NCBI RefSeq assembly: GCF_014649115.1
Contig: NZ_BMSK01000002.1
Span: 532,455-596,454 of the forward strand
Length of the DNA: 64,000 nt
Source of the DNA: Streptomyces eurythermus
GTDB taxonomy: Bacteria; Actinomycetota; Actinomycetes; Streptomycetales; Streptomycetaceae
Reading direction: 5' to 3'
Under the pieces are notes generated by a model. That model ran no database searches. It saw only the letters and a list, made by a program, of their open reading frames with translations, and was not told the origin of the DNA. Below, piece by piece: positions 20,009 through 30,182 of the stretch; the first letter of the stretch is position 1; the number at the start of each line of letters is the position of its first letter. Both the position numbers and the translations under genes were made by a program.

Positions 20009-21295
20009 TCAGTCGATGGTGTCGACGACCTCGCCGAGGTCGACGAACTTGAAGCCGGTGGCCTCGCGGTCGCCGTCGCCGGGCGTCTCCTCGCCGTCCT
20101 GGACGACGAGGAGGCCGTTGGGGTAGCGCGTGCCGAGCGGGGCGTTGAGGGCGGCGGCGCCGTCGCAGACCTCGGAACCGTCGAGGGTGGTGGAGGCCGC
20201 GGCGATGCGGAAGGCGTTCTCGTACTCGTTGTCCTCGTCGCGCTCGCGGTCGTAGGCGACGAAGGTGTTGTCGCCCTGGCTGGAGGCGAGCAGGTAGCCG
20301 TCGCTGTCCGGCTCGTTGACCAGGGTCAGGCCCTCGACGTCGGCCGTCAGGTGCTTGCCGCCGAAGCCGGGGTCGGCGCCGGGCGTGCATTCCTCGGTCT
20401 GCTCGTCGTACGTGCCCGGGACGCCGTACCCGCGGACCTTGTCGATCAGGAGCGGCGTGCCGGTCAGGCCGGCGTCGATGCGCCAGATGCCGACGTCCTC
20501 CTGCCCCGCGTACAGGGTGCCGTCCGCGGGGTCGACGACCATGCCCTCGACCTGGGGCAGTTCGCCGGGCTCGGCGCAGGGCGTCCAGGAGGTGCTGTTG
20601 GGCAGTCGGAAGGAGGAGGGCAGGTCCAGGGTGCGGACCTGGCGGTAGTCGACGGTGCCGGCCGCGGTGGGGAGTAGTTCCAGCAGGGCGATCCGGGTGC
20701 GGTTGCGCTGGCTGACCAGGGCGTAGGAACGGCCGGTGGCGTGGTCGGTCCAGGTGGCCAGGCCGTACGCGGTCTTCTGCTTGTTGATCTCGGCCTGGTC
20801 GGCGGAGAACACGGGCCGCGCCCCCGGGTCGGTGACGTCGGTGAGCGGGCCGCCGGGCTTGTCCGGGTCGATGCGGTAGATCCGCAGCCGGTCGTTGCCG
20901 CGGTCGCTGACCACCGCGACGTCCGTGCGGACGCCGCCCAGGCGCAGGCCCTGCACCAGGTCGACGTTGTTGAAGCGGCCTGGCTTGTCGTCGGCGCTCG
21001 GTCCGGCCGGGGCGGGGATCGACTGCACCTGGCGCGCGTCCAGGTCGTAGGCCCGCAGACCGCCCTGCTTGGCGGTGGCGATCACCAGGCTGCGGCCCGG
21101 GTCGGCGGCGTTGCGCCAGATCGCCGGGTCGTCCGCGTTGGCGTTGCCGCCGGCCTCGTCGTCGAACAGCGGCGCGGTCTCGGCCTTCGGCAAGACGGTG
21201 TCGATTCCGGCGGCCTGGGCCGGGAGGGCGAAGGAGGTCGCCAGTGCCGTGCAGAGAGCGAGCGCGGAGGCGCGGGATGCCAGACGTATGGTCAC
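20009..21295 (-). CDS. Secreted 3-phytase-like beta-propeller protein
   Basis: 428 residues starting at a GTG with AAGGA at good spacing. Residues 1-32 form a signal peptide (RLASRASALALC, cleavage after PAQA). The mature part has the features of bacterial beta-propeller phytases: DDPAIWRNAADPGRSLVIAT, RFNNVDLVQG, VVSDRGNDRLRIYRID, YGLATW, QVEGMVVDPADGTLYAGQED (the acidic Ca2+-binding blade) and GYLLASSQGDNTFVAYDR. These enzymes release phosphate from phytate outside the cell in the presence of calcium. It stands alone, just downstream of the M4 protease gene and on the same strand. Confidence 0.9.
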   Translation of the reverse strand: MTIRLASRASALALCTALATSFALPAQAAGIDTVLPKAETAPLFDDEAGGNANADDPAIWRNAADPGRSLVIATAKQGGLRAYDLDARQVQSIPAPAGPSADDKPGRFNNVDLVQGLRLGGVRTDVAVVSDRGNDRLRIYRIDPDKPGGPLTDVTDPGARPVFSADQAEINKQKTAYGLATWTDHATGRSYALVSQRNRTRIALLELLPTAAGTVDYRQVRTLDLPSSFRLPNSTSWTPCAEPGELPQVEGMVVDPADGTLYAGQEDVGIWRIDAGLTGTPLLIDKVRGYGVPGTYDEQTEECTPGADPGFGGKHLTADVEGLTLVNEPDSDGYLLASSQGDNTFVAYDRERDEDNEYENAFRIAAASTTLDGSEVCDGAAALNAPLGTRYPNGLLVVQDGEETPGDGDREATGFKFVDLGEVVDTID

Positions 21296-21452
21296 GTTTC
21301 TTCCTTGTATGAGGGAGTTTGTCCCGATAGAGAAGACCCTCGCGGACATTCTTGTCATGCCCACAGCAGAAAAGTGGACGGCGGTTGAACACATCGCGAA
21401 ACCCGCGGAGTAAAAAGCGGGCCGCTTTCACCGGCTGCGCACGCGTGCGGCG

Positions 21453-21498
21453 GCTCCCGCGGCCGGAGCGCCCGAGCAGGGCGTCAGGCCGCGGGAGC
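21453..21498 (-). terminator. Strong hairpin terminator after the M4 protease
   Basis: GCTCCCGCGGCC and GGCCGCGGGAGC form a perfect 12-bp stem with a 22-base loop, 19 bases past the stop of the M4 protease. It separates that gene from the phytase gene on the same strand. Confidence 0.7.
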
Positions 21499-21516
21499 AT
21501 CGCTGAGCGGGCTCGG

Positions 21517-23664
21517 TCAGCCGATGGCGATGTCGTCGACCAGGAAGACGGTCGACAGGTAGGTGTCTTCGGTGCCGGCGAACTCCAGTTTCACCGTCTC
21601 GCCCTTGTAGGCGGACAGGTCGACGGTCTTCTGGACGTATCCCGCGCTCGCGTTGGCGTTGGAGTAGGTGGCCAGGGTGGTGCCGTTGACGTTGACCTTG
21701 AGGGTGTCGTAGGCCGCGGAGCCGGACTCCTGGGTGGTGACCTTCAGCCAGAAGGTGAGCCTCGGGGCGCCGGTGGAGGGCACCGCGATGTTCGACTGGG
21801 ACAGGGACTCGACGGCGTTGGTGCCGTAGCCCATCATCCAGGCGTACCAGGACCCGTCACGTGCGGCCTGCAGGGACGAGTTGGTGATGATGTCGTCGCT
21901 CTGGGTCCAGCCGCTGGTGCCCTGCTCGAAGCTGCCGTTGGTCAGTGCGTTCCCGCTGGGGGGATCGGTCGGATCGGGGGTGGGGGTGCCGGGGTCGGGC
22001 AGGGCGGTGCCGACGCTGACGGCGGCCCCGGCCTTGGAGATGAGGTACCGCTCCTGGGAGTTGGTGCCGTACAGGTCGGCGGCGGCCTGCAGGGTGGCGG
22101 TACGGGCACCGGCATAGTTGGTGGTGGAGGTCATGTAGGTGGACAGCGCCCGGTACCAGACCGCTGCGGCCTTCTCCTTGCCGATGCCCGCGAAGGTGTC
22201 GTTGTTGCAGGTGGTCCCGTTGTGCGAACGTCCGCCGATGGTCTTCGCCCCGGTGCCCTCGGCCGCCAGGTAGAAGAAGTGGTTGCCGATGCCGGAGGAG
22301 AGGTGCACGTCCACCGAGCCGGCATTCGAGTTCCAGCAGGACAGCGACCTGCCGTCGGCGGAGGGGTTGTCCATCCGGCGCATGTAACCGCCGGTCATGT
22401 TGAGCTTCTCGCCGATGTAGTAGTCGCCCGGGTCGCTGCTGTTGTTGGCGTAGAACTCGACCATGGTGCCGAAGATGTCGCTGGTGGCCTCGTTGAGGCC
22501 ACCGGACTCGCCGGAGTAGGTGAGGTTGGCGGTGGCGGCGGTGACGCCGTGGCTCATCTCGTGGCCGGCCACGTCCACCGCGGTGACCGGGGTGTTGCCG
22601 TTCTGCGAGGAGCCGTCGCCGAAGTACATGCAGAAGCAGTTGTCGTCGTAGAAGGCGTTCAGCAGGCTGTTGTCGACGTGGACGTAGGCGGGGGCGCCGC
22701 GGCCGTCGTTGCGGATGCCGGAGCGGTTGAAGGCGCTCTTGTAGTAGTCCCAGGTCTTCGCCAGGCCGTAGGAGGCGTCCACGGCGGCGCTCTCGCGACT
22801 GGAGTTGGTGCCGTTGCCCCAGGAGTTCGTGGCCTTGGAGAAGGGCCGGGCGTTCTGCCTCGGGTTCGACTGCGGGCTGTTGTACGAGTCGTAGACGACG
22901 GTGCCGCCGTGCGCCGCGTCGGTGAGGGTGTAGCCGCTGCCGGACTGGGCGGTCTCGATGGAGACCTGGCCGACGGTGACACCGTTGCCGGTGCCCGTGA
23001 TGTTCTGGTGCAGCTCGTACTGGTCCAGCGGGGCGCCGCTGGACGCGTCGACGATCACCGCCTGCCGCGAGGCCGGGCCGTTCTCGCCCGCGCCGGTGAC
23101 GGTCGAACGGTAGGCGAGGACGGGCACCTTGCCGACCGCGTACACCACCAGGGTGCTGTCCTTGCCGCCGGCCTTCGCGTGCCTCACGTGCTTGGCGTGC
23201 CGCACGGCCGCAGCCGAGGCATCGGTCGCCGTCAGCTTCGGCGTGGTGCCGGATATCCGGATCGCGCCCTGGTGCGCCAGGTCCGAGCCGGTGATCCTGC
23301 CGTTCTTGGCGAGGTGCACCACCAGGTCGCCACCGATGACGGACAGGCCTCTGTAGGTGCGGTCGTAGCGCACGTGCCGGGCACCGTCGGCGTCGATCAT
23401 GACGTCCTTGGCCACCAGGCGCTCGTCGGGGCCCAGGCCGAGCGCGCGGGCGGTGGCGGCCGCGTTCCGGCCTGCCGTGCGTATCGCCTCGCCGCGTGCG
23501 TCGGCCGTCATCGCCCGGAAGCCGGCGCCGGGCCGGGCGGCGGAGGCGCCGGCGGCCGTGGTGGACTGGGGGGTGGCGGCGGTGGACTGAGTGGTCGCCA
23601 CGGCCACGGAGCCCAGGGCGAGGGCTGCCGCGACAGCGGCTGCCAGGGCGTTCTTGCGGTTCAT
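21517..23664 (-). CDS. Secreted M4 (thermolysin-family) metalloprotease with C-terminal carbohydrate-binding-like domain
   Basis: 715 residues. Signal peptide (1-30, ALAAAVAAALALGSVAVA), then an FTP/PepSY-type propeptide (about 45-215; ARALGLGPDERLVAKDV, VIGGDLVVHLAKNG), the catalytic domain (about 235-540) with zinc-binding VAGHEMSHGVT (HExxH) and GGLNEATSDIFG (third ligand Glu), and the M4 C-terminal part with SSGIGNHFFYLAAEG and the catalytic His region. After a Pro/Thr/Asp linker (about 550-570) comes a jelly-roll domain (NGSFEQGTSGW to VDDIAI, about 570-715), possibly for substrate binding. A secreted general protease. Divergent from a LAL regulator gene that may control it. Confidence 0.95.
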   Translation of the reverse strand: MNRKNALAAAVAAALALGSVAVATTQSTAATPQSTTAAGASAARPGAGFRAMTADARGEAIRTAGRNAAATARALGLGPDERLVAKDVMIDADGARHVRYDRTYRGLSVIGGDLVVHLAKNGRITGSDLAHQGAIRISGTTPKLTATDASAAAVRHAKHVRHAKAGGKDSTLVVYAVGKVPVLAYRSTVTGAGENGPASRQAVIVDASSGAPLDQYELHQNITGTGNGVTVGQVSIETAQSGSGYTLTDAAHGGTVVYDSYNSPQSNPRQNARPFSKATNSWGNGTNSSRESAAVDASYGLAKTWDYYKSAFNRSGIRNDGRGAPAYVHVDNSLLNAFYDDNCFCMYFGDGSSQNGNTPVTAVDVAGHEMSHGVTAATANLTYSGESGGLNEATSDIFGTMVEFYANNSSDPGDYYIGEKLNMTGGYMRRMDNPSADGRSLSCWNSNAGSVDVHLSSGIGNHFFYLAAEGTGAKTIGGRSHNGTTCNNDTFAGIGKEKAAAVWYRALSTYMTSTTNYAGARTATLQAAADLYGTNSQERYLISKAGAAVSVGTALPDPGTPTPDPTDPPSGNALTNGSFEQGTSGWTQSDDIITNSSLQAARDGSWYAWMMGYGTNAVESLSQSNIAVPSTGAPRLTFWLKVTTQESGSAAYDTLKVNVNGTTLATYSNANASAGYVQKTVDLSAYKGETVKLEFAGTEDTYLSTVFLVDDIAIG

Positions 23665-23841
23665 CGCAATCCTTCCGCCAAGCCTTGTTGGGGAGTGCCG
23701 CGGAACGTCATCTGGGGTGCGGGGAGTATTCGGCGGCAGTTGGCTCGGCTGTGGCCATGAGGCTAAGGACGCGGGGGGTGGCCGACATCGGGGCAACCCC
23801 TTGATCTGGACGGGGAGGCCCGGTGGACGCACCATGGCCCG

Positions 23842-26565
23842 ATGCCAGACTCTGCGATGTGGATGAGCGCGTCCCACGAGGACGTTCCCGTGCTGCCGGT
23901 GGTGCCGGAAGATGTGAACGGCACCCGCCGGGTGGTCCTGTTCGGACCGCCCGGAAGCGGCAAGACCACGGCAGCCGGCGTCCTGGGACGGCGGTCGGGC
24001 CTGCCGGTCCTGCGGTTGGCGCCGGGCCCACAGGACACCGGGATCCCGTACACCGGGCTGCTCGAACTCGCGCTGGCGCTCCAAGCACTGCCCGCCGCAC
24101 GAGAGCTGACGGCGCGACTGGACGAGGCAGCCGACCGGCCGGGCTCCCCGGACCGTTCCCTTTCGGCCCTGCGGCTGCGCCGGCAGACCGCCGCCCTGCT
24201 GCGGGAGGCACCACCCATGACGCTGGTGGTGGACAACGCCCAGTGGCTGGACCCGGCCAGCGCGGCCGTCCTGGGCTGGGCCCTGCGCCTGACCCCGGAC
24301 CTTCCCGTCATCGCCGCCGAGCGCACCTGGCGCCCGGAGGCCGGAGGCCACTGGTGCGGCGAGGACGCGTACACGGTGCGTGTTCCGGCTTTGACGGCCG
24401 GCCAGCTCACGGTTCTGCTGTCGCCCTACCGGCTGCCCCCTCGCGAGACCGCGCGGATCCACGCGTGCAGCGGCGGGAACCCGGCCCTCGCCCTCGCGCT
24501 GGCCGACGCCTCGCGCCCGCTCCCGGACCGGGACGGTGAAAGCGAGTCGGCCCTGCCGCCGACGGCCCGCCGACTGGTGGGCGAGTGGCTGGACGAGGTA
24601 CCGGCCCAGGTACAGGAACTGCTGACGTTCGCCGCACTGGACGACCGGCCCGACCTCGAGCTGCTCGGCCGCCTCGCCGGTCCGGCGGCCGAGACCCTCC
24701 TGGCCCAGGCCGAGGCGGCAGAGCTGGTCGACGTCGGGCGGGCGGACGGGAGCGTGCGGTTCACCGCCTCCGCGATCGGCACGGAACTCACGACCCGGCT
24801 GCCGGGCACCACACGCCGCCTCCTGCACGCGCGCCTGGCCGACGCCAGCCGTGACAGCGTCCGCCGCGACCGGCACACCGCGCTGGCGGCCGACACCGCC
24901 GACCCTCGTACGGCCCGGCACACCACACGCGCCGCCGACCGTGCCAGGCTGCGCGGCGAACACCTTCTGGCCGCCGAACTCTCCCTCCTCGCCGCCGAAC
25001 GCACCCCGCGCGACGACACCGGGCTGCTCACCGAGCGGGCACTGACCGCGGTACGCGACGCCGCGCACTGCGGCGACCTCTCCCGCAGCCGGGCCGCCAC
25101 CCGCCTCGTCCTGGAACAGCACAGCAGTCCCGCCCAACGCGTCAGCGCCCTCCTGACCCTGCTCGACGCGAGCGGACAACGCCTGAACGGCGCGGACGAA
25201 CTGTTCGCCGAAGCGGTCCACGAGGCGGCCGGCCGGCCAGACCTGATCGCCCAGATCCTGCTCCGTCAAGCCGTCCGGGCCAACGTCAACGAAGGCGCTC
25301 CCCAACAGGCTCATGCCCTGGCCGCCCAGGCCGCCACTCTCGCCCAGGCCGCCGGTGTCACCACCACCACCGCCCTCGCCCTGACGATGCAGGCGCGCCT
25401 CCAACGCATCCTCGGCAGACCCGGGGCCGATGCCACGCTCGACCGAGCCCTGTCCCTGCCCCGCACCACGGCCGTCACTGCCAACACCACCCCGGAGCAC
25501 CTCGCCGCCCGCCACGCGCTCTTCGACGACCGCCTGACCGATGCCCGAACCCTCCTGCTGCCCCTGCTCGTCCAAGCCCGGCGGGCCGGGGACGCCGAGG
25601 GCACCGTGGACATCCTGCGCAGCCTCGCCGAGGTGGAGATCCGCGCCGGACGGTGCGCCCAAGCCCTCGACTACGCCGCCCGCGCCCAAGCACTGACCGA
25701 CGGAGCGGGCCTGCCGCCCGGGCCGGCCTGCTACACCTCCGCCCTCGTCGAGGGCACCGCCTCACGCACCGACCTCGCCCTCGTCCACGCACGCCGCGGA
25801 GTCGACACCGCCCGGCAGGACGACAACAAGGTCTTCCTCTCCCGCAACCTCTTCGCCCTCGGACACCTCCTCCTGGTCACCGGCCGCCCCAAGGAAGCTC
25901 TGCAGGCCCTGCAAGAGGTGCGGGTCCTCGAGGAACTCCAGCAGGTCCACGACCCGTCCGTCCTGCGCTGGCACCCCGAACTCGCCGAAACCCTCGTCGC
26001 CCTCGGCCACCTCGACCAGGCGCAGAGCCTGCTGGACTACACCCGCCGCGCCGCGACCGGCCTCGGCAGAGACGCGGTCCTCCCTTCACTCGAACGCACC
26101 CGGGCACTCCTCGACGCCGCCGGCGGCGACTACGACACCGCGGCCCAGCGCCTCCACGACGCGGCCGACCGCCTCCACGACCTTCCCCTCGAACGCGGCA
26201 GGACCCTGCTGGCGCTGAGCCACACCGAACGACGTGGACGCCGACGCGCCAGTGCCCGCACCGCCGCGCAAAGCGCCGCCGACCTCTTCACCGCCCACCA
26301 GGCACACCCCTGGGCCCAAAACGCCGCGCAAGCCCTCAGCCGACTGGAAGCCGCCCCCACAGGCGGCAACACCCACCCCCGTCTCACCTCTGCCGAACAA
26401 CGCTGCGCCGAACTCGCCGCCGCCGGAACGAGCAACCGTGACATCGCCGCCACCCTCACCGTCAGTGTCAAGACGGTCGAGGCGACCCTCACCCGCGTCT
26501 ACCGGAAACTCGGCCTGCACTCACGCGTCCAACTCGCGCACGCCTTCACAGCGGCACGTGAGTGA
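23842..26565 (+). CDS. LAL-type LuxR-family ATPase transcriptional regulator
   Basis: 907 residues. N-terminal AAA/STAND ATPase with Walker A FGPPGSGKTTAA (about 35-46) and Walker B LVVDNAQW (about 130); a long helical, TPR-like middle (about 300-800); C-terminal LuxR helix-turn-helix (about 845-905; LTSAEQRCAELAAAGTSNRD, VSVKTVEATLTRVYRKLGL). Large LAL proteins switch on pathway or catabolic genes in Streptomyces. It is divergent from the M4 protease (178 bases apart), which is the natural candidate target. An ATG at 23857 or 23863 is also possible because no convincing ribosome binding site marks 23842. No TTA codon was seen. Confidence 0.9.
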   Translation: MPDSAMWMSASHEDVPVLPVVPEDVNGTRRVVLFGPPGSGKTTAAGVLGRRSGLPVLRLAPGPQDTGIPYTGLLELALALQALPAARELTARLDEAADRPGSPDRSLSALRLRRQTAALLREAPPMTLVVDNAQWLDPASAAVLGWALRLTPDLPVIAAERTWRPEAGGHWCGEDAYTVRVPALTAGQLTVLLSPYRLPPRETARIHACSGGNPALALALADASRPLPDRDGESESALPPTARRLVGEWLDEVPAQVQELLTFAALDDRPDLELLGRLAGPAAETLLAQAEAAELVDVGRADGSVRFTASAIGTELTTRLPGTTRRLLHARLADASRDSVRRDRHTALAADTADPRTARHTTRAADRARLRGEHLLAAELSLLAAERTPRDDTGLLTERALTAVRDAAHCGDLSRSRAATRLVLEQHSSPAQRVSALLTLLDASGQRLNGADELFAEAVHEAAGRPDLIAQILLRQAVRANVNEGAPQQAHALAAQAATLAQAAGVTTTTALALTMQARLQRILGRPGADATLDRALSLPRTTAVTANTTPEHLAARHALFDDRLTDARTLLLPLLVQARRAGDAEGTVDILRSLAEVEIRAGRCAQALDYAARAQALTDGAGLPPGPACYTSALVEGTASRTDLALVHARRGVDTARQDDNKVFLSRNLFALGHLLLVTGRPKEALQALQEVRVLEELQQVHDPSVLRWHPELAETLVALGHLDQAQSLLDYTRRAATGLGRDAVLPSLERTRALLDAAGGDYDTAAQRLHDAADRLHDLPLERGRTLLALSHTERRGRRRASARTAAQSAADLFTAHQAHPWAQNAAQALSRLEAAPTGGNTHPRLTSAEQRCAELAAAGTSNRDIAATLTVSVKTVEATLTRVYRKLGLHSRVQLAHAFTAARE

Positions 26566-27144
26566 CCCGCTCGGACGGCTACGGGAGCCGCCGGGCTCAG
26601 TCGTGTACCGGGCGACGACGTCTGGCCCGCACCACGGATCGGAACAGCTCGAACGCCGGCCCGCCGAGCGTCCGGGTGCAGCCCGGCCGTCTCGGTGGGG
26701 GCATCGATCCAGAGACGGGCACCCGGTTCGGTGCCGTACAGGTCGTGGACGGGGTGGTCGAGTGCCCAGCGGGTGACGACCGTGTCATGGCGGGTGGTCG
26801 CCACCCGACGGACCATCGTCGGAGGTGGGCAGGTAGAACCCCCGGTCGATCAGCGTGCGTCCACGGCTCGTGGCGTAGGCGAGGAGACGTCGATCCGGCA
26901 GTTCTCGGTGTGTCCGGCGTCCTCCAGGCGCTCCTCGCCGAACTGGGCGAATCGCTGCTCTCCTGCACGCTGCTGCTGCCCGATGAGGAGGAGCCGCTGA
27001 CCCAGCGCTGGGAGATCAAGGAGCGCCTGGACCACGAGGTGGACATCGTCATCGACTTCTTCGTCGGCGAACTGGAGATCGTGCACAGGCGAGCGGGCGA
27101 CACTTCGCGGTTCGAATGGCCGGCACGTGCGGAGCACGCGTGTG
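26566..27144. other. Remnant region with two coding-like fragments of unknown origin
   Basis: About 580 bases without an intact gene. On the plus strand 26913-27110 reads as convincing protein (LLAELGESLLSCTLLLPDEE, then EIKERLDHEVDIVIDFFVGE) with almost all codons ending in G or C, but without start or family match. On the minus strand about 26600-26800 reads VVTRWALDHPVHDLYGTEP and LHPDARRAGVRAV, also codon-biased. Both look like cut ends of lost genes. Confidence 0.35.
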
Positions 27145-27172
27145 GGGGCGGCACGCGTGTGCGTGCCGCCCC
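27145..27172 (-). terminator. Hairpin terminator after the S8 protease
   Basis: GGGGCGGCACGC and GCGTGCCGCCCC make a perfect 12-bp stem with a GTGT loop, 20 bases beyond the stop of the subtilisin-like protease gene. Confidence 0.8.
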
Positions 27173-27191
27173 TGTCGGCGGGTGCCGGGAT

Positions 27192-30182
27192 TCAGTTGAG
27201 GGTCAGGAAGGAGCCCGCCCCGTTGCCGTACTCGATCCAGGCGCCGGACCGGGCGTCCGCCGGGACACCGGACCAGGCGGCGGTCAGGTCGGTCGGCACG
27301 CCGGGGGTGACGCGGGCCCGGTCGGGCGTGACCGTGACCTTGCCGGTGACGGGGCTGTCCGCGGTGATGTGGTTCACCTGATAGGTGTACGGAGTGACGG
27401 TCTCGTTCTCGGCCCCGATCGCGACCAGGGACACGAAGATGGCGTCGGCCGTGGGATGCGGCACGGTGATGGTGACCGCTCCGTCGCTGTCGGCGTCGGC
27501 GGTGTGGACGTCCTGGAGGACCCCGCCGACCTTGCTGCCCCAGAGGACGCCCGTGAGCGTGTCCTCCGCCGCGTCGAAGCGGACCGTGATCTGCGACGCC
27601 CTGGTGCCGGACGGGATCTCGGCGTCGTAGGAGATCTGCTGCGTCGTGGTCAGGGTGCCCTCGGTGGCGGGCGAGGAGACCGGTCCGTAGGCGGTGGCCG
27701 TCAGGGTGCTGGTGGCCGGGGTGACCGAGAATTGGGTCGAGCCGCTGGAGCCGGATCCCTTGATCTCGGCGGGGGCGCGGACGATCTGCGGGGTGACGAC
27801 GATCGGGCTGCGGACGGTGGTGCGGCCGGAGGTCCAGGTGAGGGACCCGGTGTCGGCGCGTCCTGCGGGCGCGGTGGTCACGTCCAGGGTGACGGTGAAG
27901 GTGCGCTTCTGGCCGGGGTGGCTGAAGTGCAGTACGGACGGGCTCACGGTGGCCTTGATGCCGGGGAGGTCCACCCGGGCGCGGTAGGTGCCGGCCGCGG
28001 TCGCGGTGACGGTGCGGGTGACGGTCTGCTTGCCGAAGAGGTCGCCGATGGCTATGGACGGGTAGTTGAGGTCGCTCGGGTCGATGGCCTTCGTTCCGGT
28101 TCCGGTGTGCACGCCGGAGCCTTCGAGGTACGCGAGCCAGTCCCGCTCGCCCGAGTCGTAGACGAGTCCGGGCCGCAGCATGGCCCGTGCGTCCACCTCG
28201 CCGGCGCCCTGCGCGAAGGCGTCGTCGCTGTTCTTGCCGTCCGCGGTCTTCGTCGGCGTGGCGGTGGTCATCATGGCCGACTTGATGCTCATCGGGGACC
28301 AAGTGGGGTGCTCCGAGAGGTAGAGCGCCGCCAGGCCGGCGATGTGCGGGGTGGCCATGGAGGTACCGGAGTAGTAGTCGAAGTCGTGGCCGTTGTTGCC
28401 GACCGGGGACACGGCCGCGAGGATCGTGACGCCGGGCGCGGTGATGTCGGGCTTGAGCAGGTCGCCGTTGCCGACGAGCGAGGGGCCGCGCGAGGAGAAG
28501 CCGGCCACCTGCGGGTAGACGTCCGAGGTGCCTCCCTTGGTGAGGGTGGCGGTGGCTCCGTCCGTGGCGGCGTAGGTGCGAACGGTGGTCGCACCGGGGG
28601 TGTTGAGGTGGACGACCGGCAGGCTGTGCAGGTCGCCGTCCGTGCTGTCGTCGCTGGAGTTGACCAGGACGACGCCGATGCCGCCGGCCCGTCGGACCTC
28701 GGCGGACTTGTCGAGGCGGGAGTTGTAGCCCCGTTCGCAGACGACGATCTTCCCGGCCGTGCGGGCGGGGTCGAGGGAGTCCGGCATGCAGTAGTCCGCG
28801 TAGACGTCCACGGTATCGGGGTCCCGGACCGCGGAGCCCAGGACGAGCGGGGCGGGGCCGACCTGCCGGCGCACGGTGGTGCTGATGCCGGTGTAGCTCG
28901 CGCCGTTGCCCATGGTCACGGTGCCGGTGTGCGACGCGATGGTGCCGGCGGCGACCGTGGTGGTCCAGGGCGCGGTGTTGTCGAGGGTGGACGCCTTCGG
29001 GCCGGAGTTGCCCGCGGCGGTGGCGACGAAGACTCCGGCCGCGGCGGCGTTGCGGAGCGCGACCTGCGCCGGGTTGTCGTACGCGCTCTCGAACATGCCG
29101 CCGAGCGAGTAGTCGATGACGTCCACGCCGTCGGCGACGGCCTGGTCGATGGCGGCGACGAGGTCGCTGGTCAGACCGCCGTCCGACTCGCCGTCCTTGC
29201 TCTGCCAGAGGGCCTTGTAGACGGCGATGGCGGCTGCGGGGGCCACGCCGGAGACGGTGGCGAGGTCCTCACCGCCGACCGTGGCGCGGACGTTGGCGTT
29301 GCCGGCCGCGGTGGACGCCGTGTGGGTGCCGTGGCCCTGGCTGTCGCGCGGGGAGATGTATCCGGCCCGGTTGGACTCCGGAACGGCGTCGAACCAGGCG
29401 TCGCCGAAGTAGCGGGCGCTGATGACCTTCTCGTTGCAGGCCGCGGCGGTGAAGCTGTCGCCGGTCTGGCAGGTGCCCTTGAAGGTGCCGCCGTCCGCCT
29501 TGTGCATCACGGTGGTCGTGCCCACTCGGTAGGGGCGGTAGCGGTCCTTCTTGCCGGGCTTGCGGGAACTCAGGGCCGGGGCGTCGAAGGAGGGGTTCTC
29601 CGGCCAGATGCCGGTGTCGATGTCGCCGATGACGATGCCCTTACCGGCTTCGGCGGTCCCACCGAGGGCCTTCCACAGCCCCTTGGGGCCGGAGAGTCCG
29701 AGGAAGTCGGTGGAGCTCCGGTCGTCGGTGGCCTGGTGGAAACGGTCGGGGGCGATGTTCACGACGCTCCCGGTGTGGGCGAGGCGCACCAGTTGGCGGG
29801 CGTCGAGCCGGGCGCTGAAGGTGTTGGTGGTGACCGCGTAGTGCTGCCGGACGGTGGCGCCGACCTTCTTGGCGACGCGGGTCTGCTGGTCCGTCAGGTG
29901 GGTGCGGTACCGCTTGGCGGCGGCCGATGCGACATCGAGCTTGCCGCCCTCGGCGGGCTTCGTGGCGGCAAGGTCGCCGACCCCGCCGTCGTAGGTGACC
30001 AGAGGCTCGTCGGCGAGGGTGACCAGGTAGGTGCCGGTGGCGGATTCGGCGATCGGAGCGGCGACGGGAGCGGCGGTGGCGGTCGTGGCGAGGGGAAGGC
30101 TGAGCGCGGCAAGGGCGGTGGTGAGCGAGGCGGCGAGGGCGGCTCGCCGGTTGCGCGACGTTCTTCGCGGCAGAAGTGACAC
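27192..30182 (-). CDS. Secreted subtilisin-like (S8) serine protease with PA insert
   Basis: 996 residues, GTG start with GGAGAG at good spacing. Signal peptide 1-38 (RAALAASLTTALAAL, TATAAP), inhibitor I9 propeptide (about 45-150), and an S8 catalytic domain with Asp in GDIDTGIWPE (about 190), His in GHGTHTASTAAG (about 290) and Ser in SGTSMATPHIAG (about 620). A PA domain (about 440-560; AGKIVVCERGYNSRLDK) is inserted between His and Ser, and a fibronectin-like C-terminal part follows, which is the plant-cucumisin-type architecture also common in Streptomyces. An extracellular protease. Divergent from a wHTH/LuxR regulator gene that carries a TTA codon. Confidence 0.95.
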   Translation of the reverse strand: MSLLPRRTSRNRRAALAASLTTALAALSLPLATTATAAPVAAPIAESATGTYLVTLADEPLVTYDGGVGDLAATKPAEGGKLDVASAAAKRYRTHLTDQQTRVAKKVGATVRQHYAVTTNTFSARLDARQLVRLAHTGSVVNIAPDRFHQATDDRSSTDFLGLSGPKGLWKALGGTAEAGKGIVIGDIDTGIWPENPSFDAPALSSRKPGKKDRYRPYRVGTTTVMHKADGGTFKGTCQTGDSFTAAACNEKVISARYFGDAWFDAVPESNRAGYISPRDSQGHGTHTASTAAGNANVRATVGGEDLATVSGVAPAAAIAVYKALWQSKDGESDGGLTSDLVAAIDQAVADGVDVIDYSLGGMFESAYDNPAQVALRNAAAAGVFVATAAGNSGPKASTLDNTAPWTTTVAAGTIASHTGTVTMGNGASYTGISTTVRRQVGPAPLVLGSAVRDPDTVDVYADYCMPDSLDPARTAGKIVVCERGYNSRLDKSAEVRRAGGIGVVLVNSSDDSTDGDLHSLPVVHLNTPGATTVRTYAATDGATATLTKGGTSDVYPQVAGFSSRGPSLVGNGDLLKPDITAPGVTILAAVSPVGNNGHDFDYYSGTSMATPHIAGLAALYLSEHPTWSPMSIKSAMMTTATPTKTADGKNSDDAFAQGAGEVDARAMLRPGLVYDSGERDWLAYLEGSGVHTGTGTKAIDPSDLNYPSIAIGDLFGKQTVTRTVTATAAGTYRARVDLPGIKATVSPSVLHFSHPGQKRTFTVTLDVTTAPAGRADTGSLTWTSGRTTVRSPIVVTPQIVRAPAEIKGSGSSGSTQFSVTPATSTLTATAYGPVSSPATEGTLTTTQQISYDAEIPSGTRASQITVRFDAAEDTLTGVLWGSKVGGVLQDVHTADADSDGAVTITVPHPTADAIFVSLVAIGAENETVTPYTYQVNHITADSPVTGKVTVTPDRARVTPGVPTDLTAAWSGVPADARSGAWIEYGNGAGSFLTLN

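Noticed and set aside
21352..23760. Plus-strand open frame of about 800 codons across the M4 protease
   Set aside because: Shadow of the protease gene; no motifs and no ribosome binding site.
26562..30179. Long plus-strand open frame (about 1200 codons)
   Set aside because: Antisense to the S8 protease, which has signal peptide and catalytic triad; the plus-strand translation is low-complexity Gly/Val/Asp.
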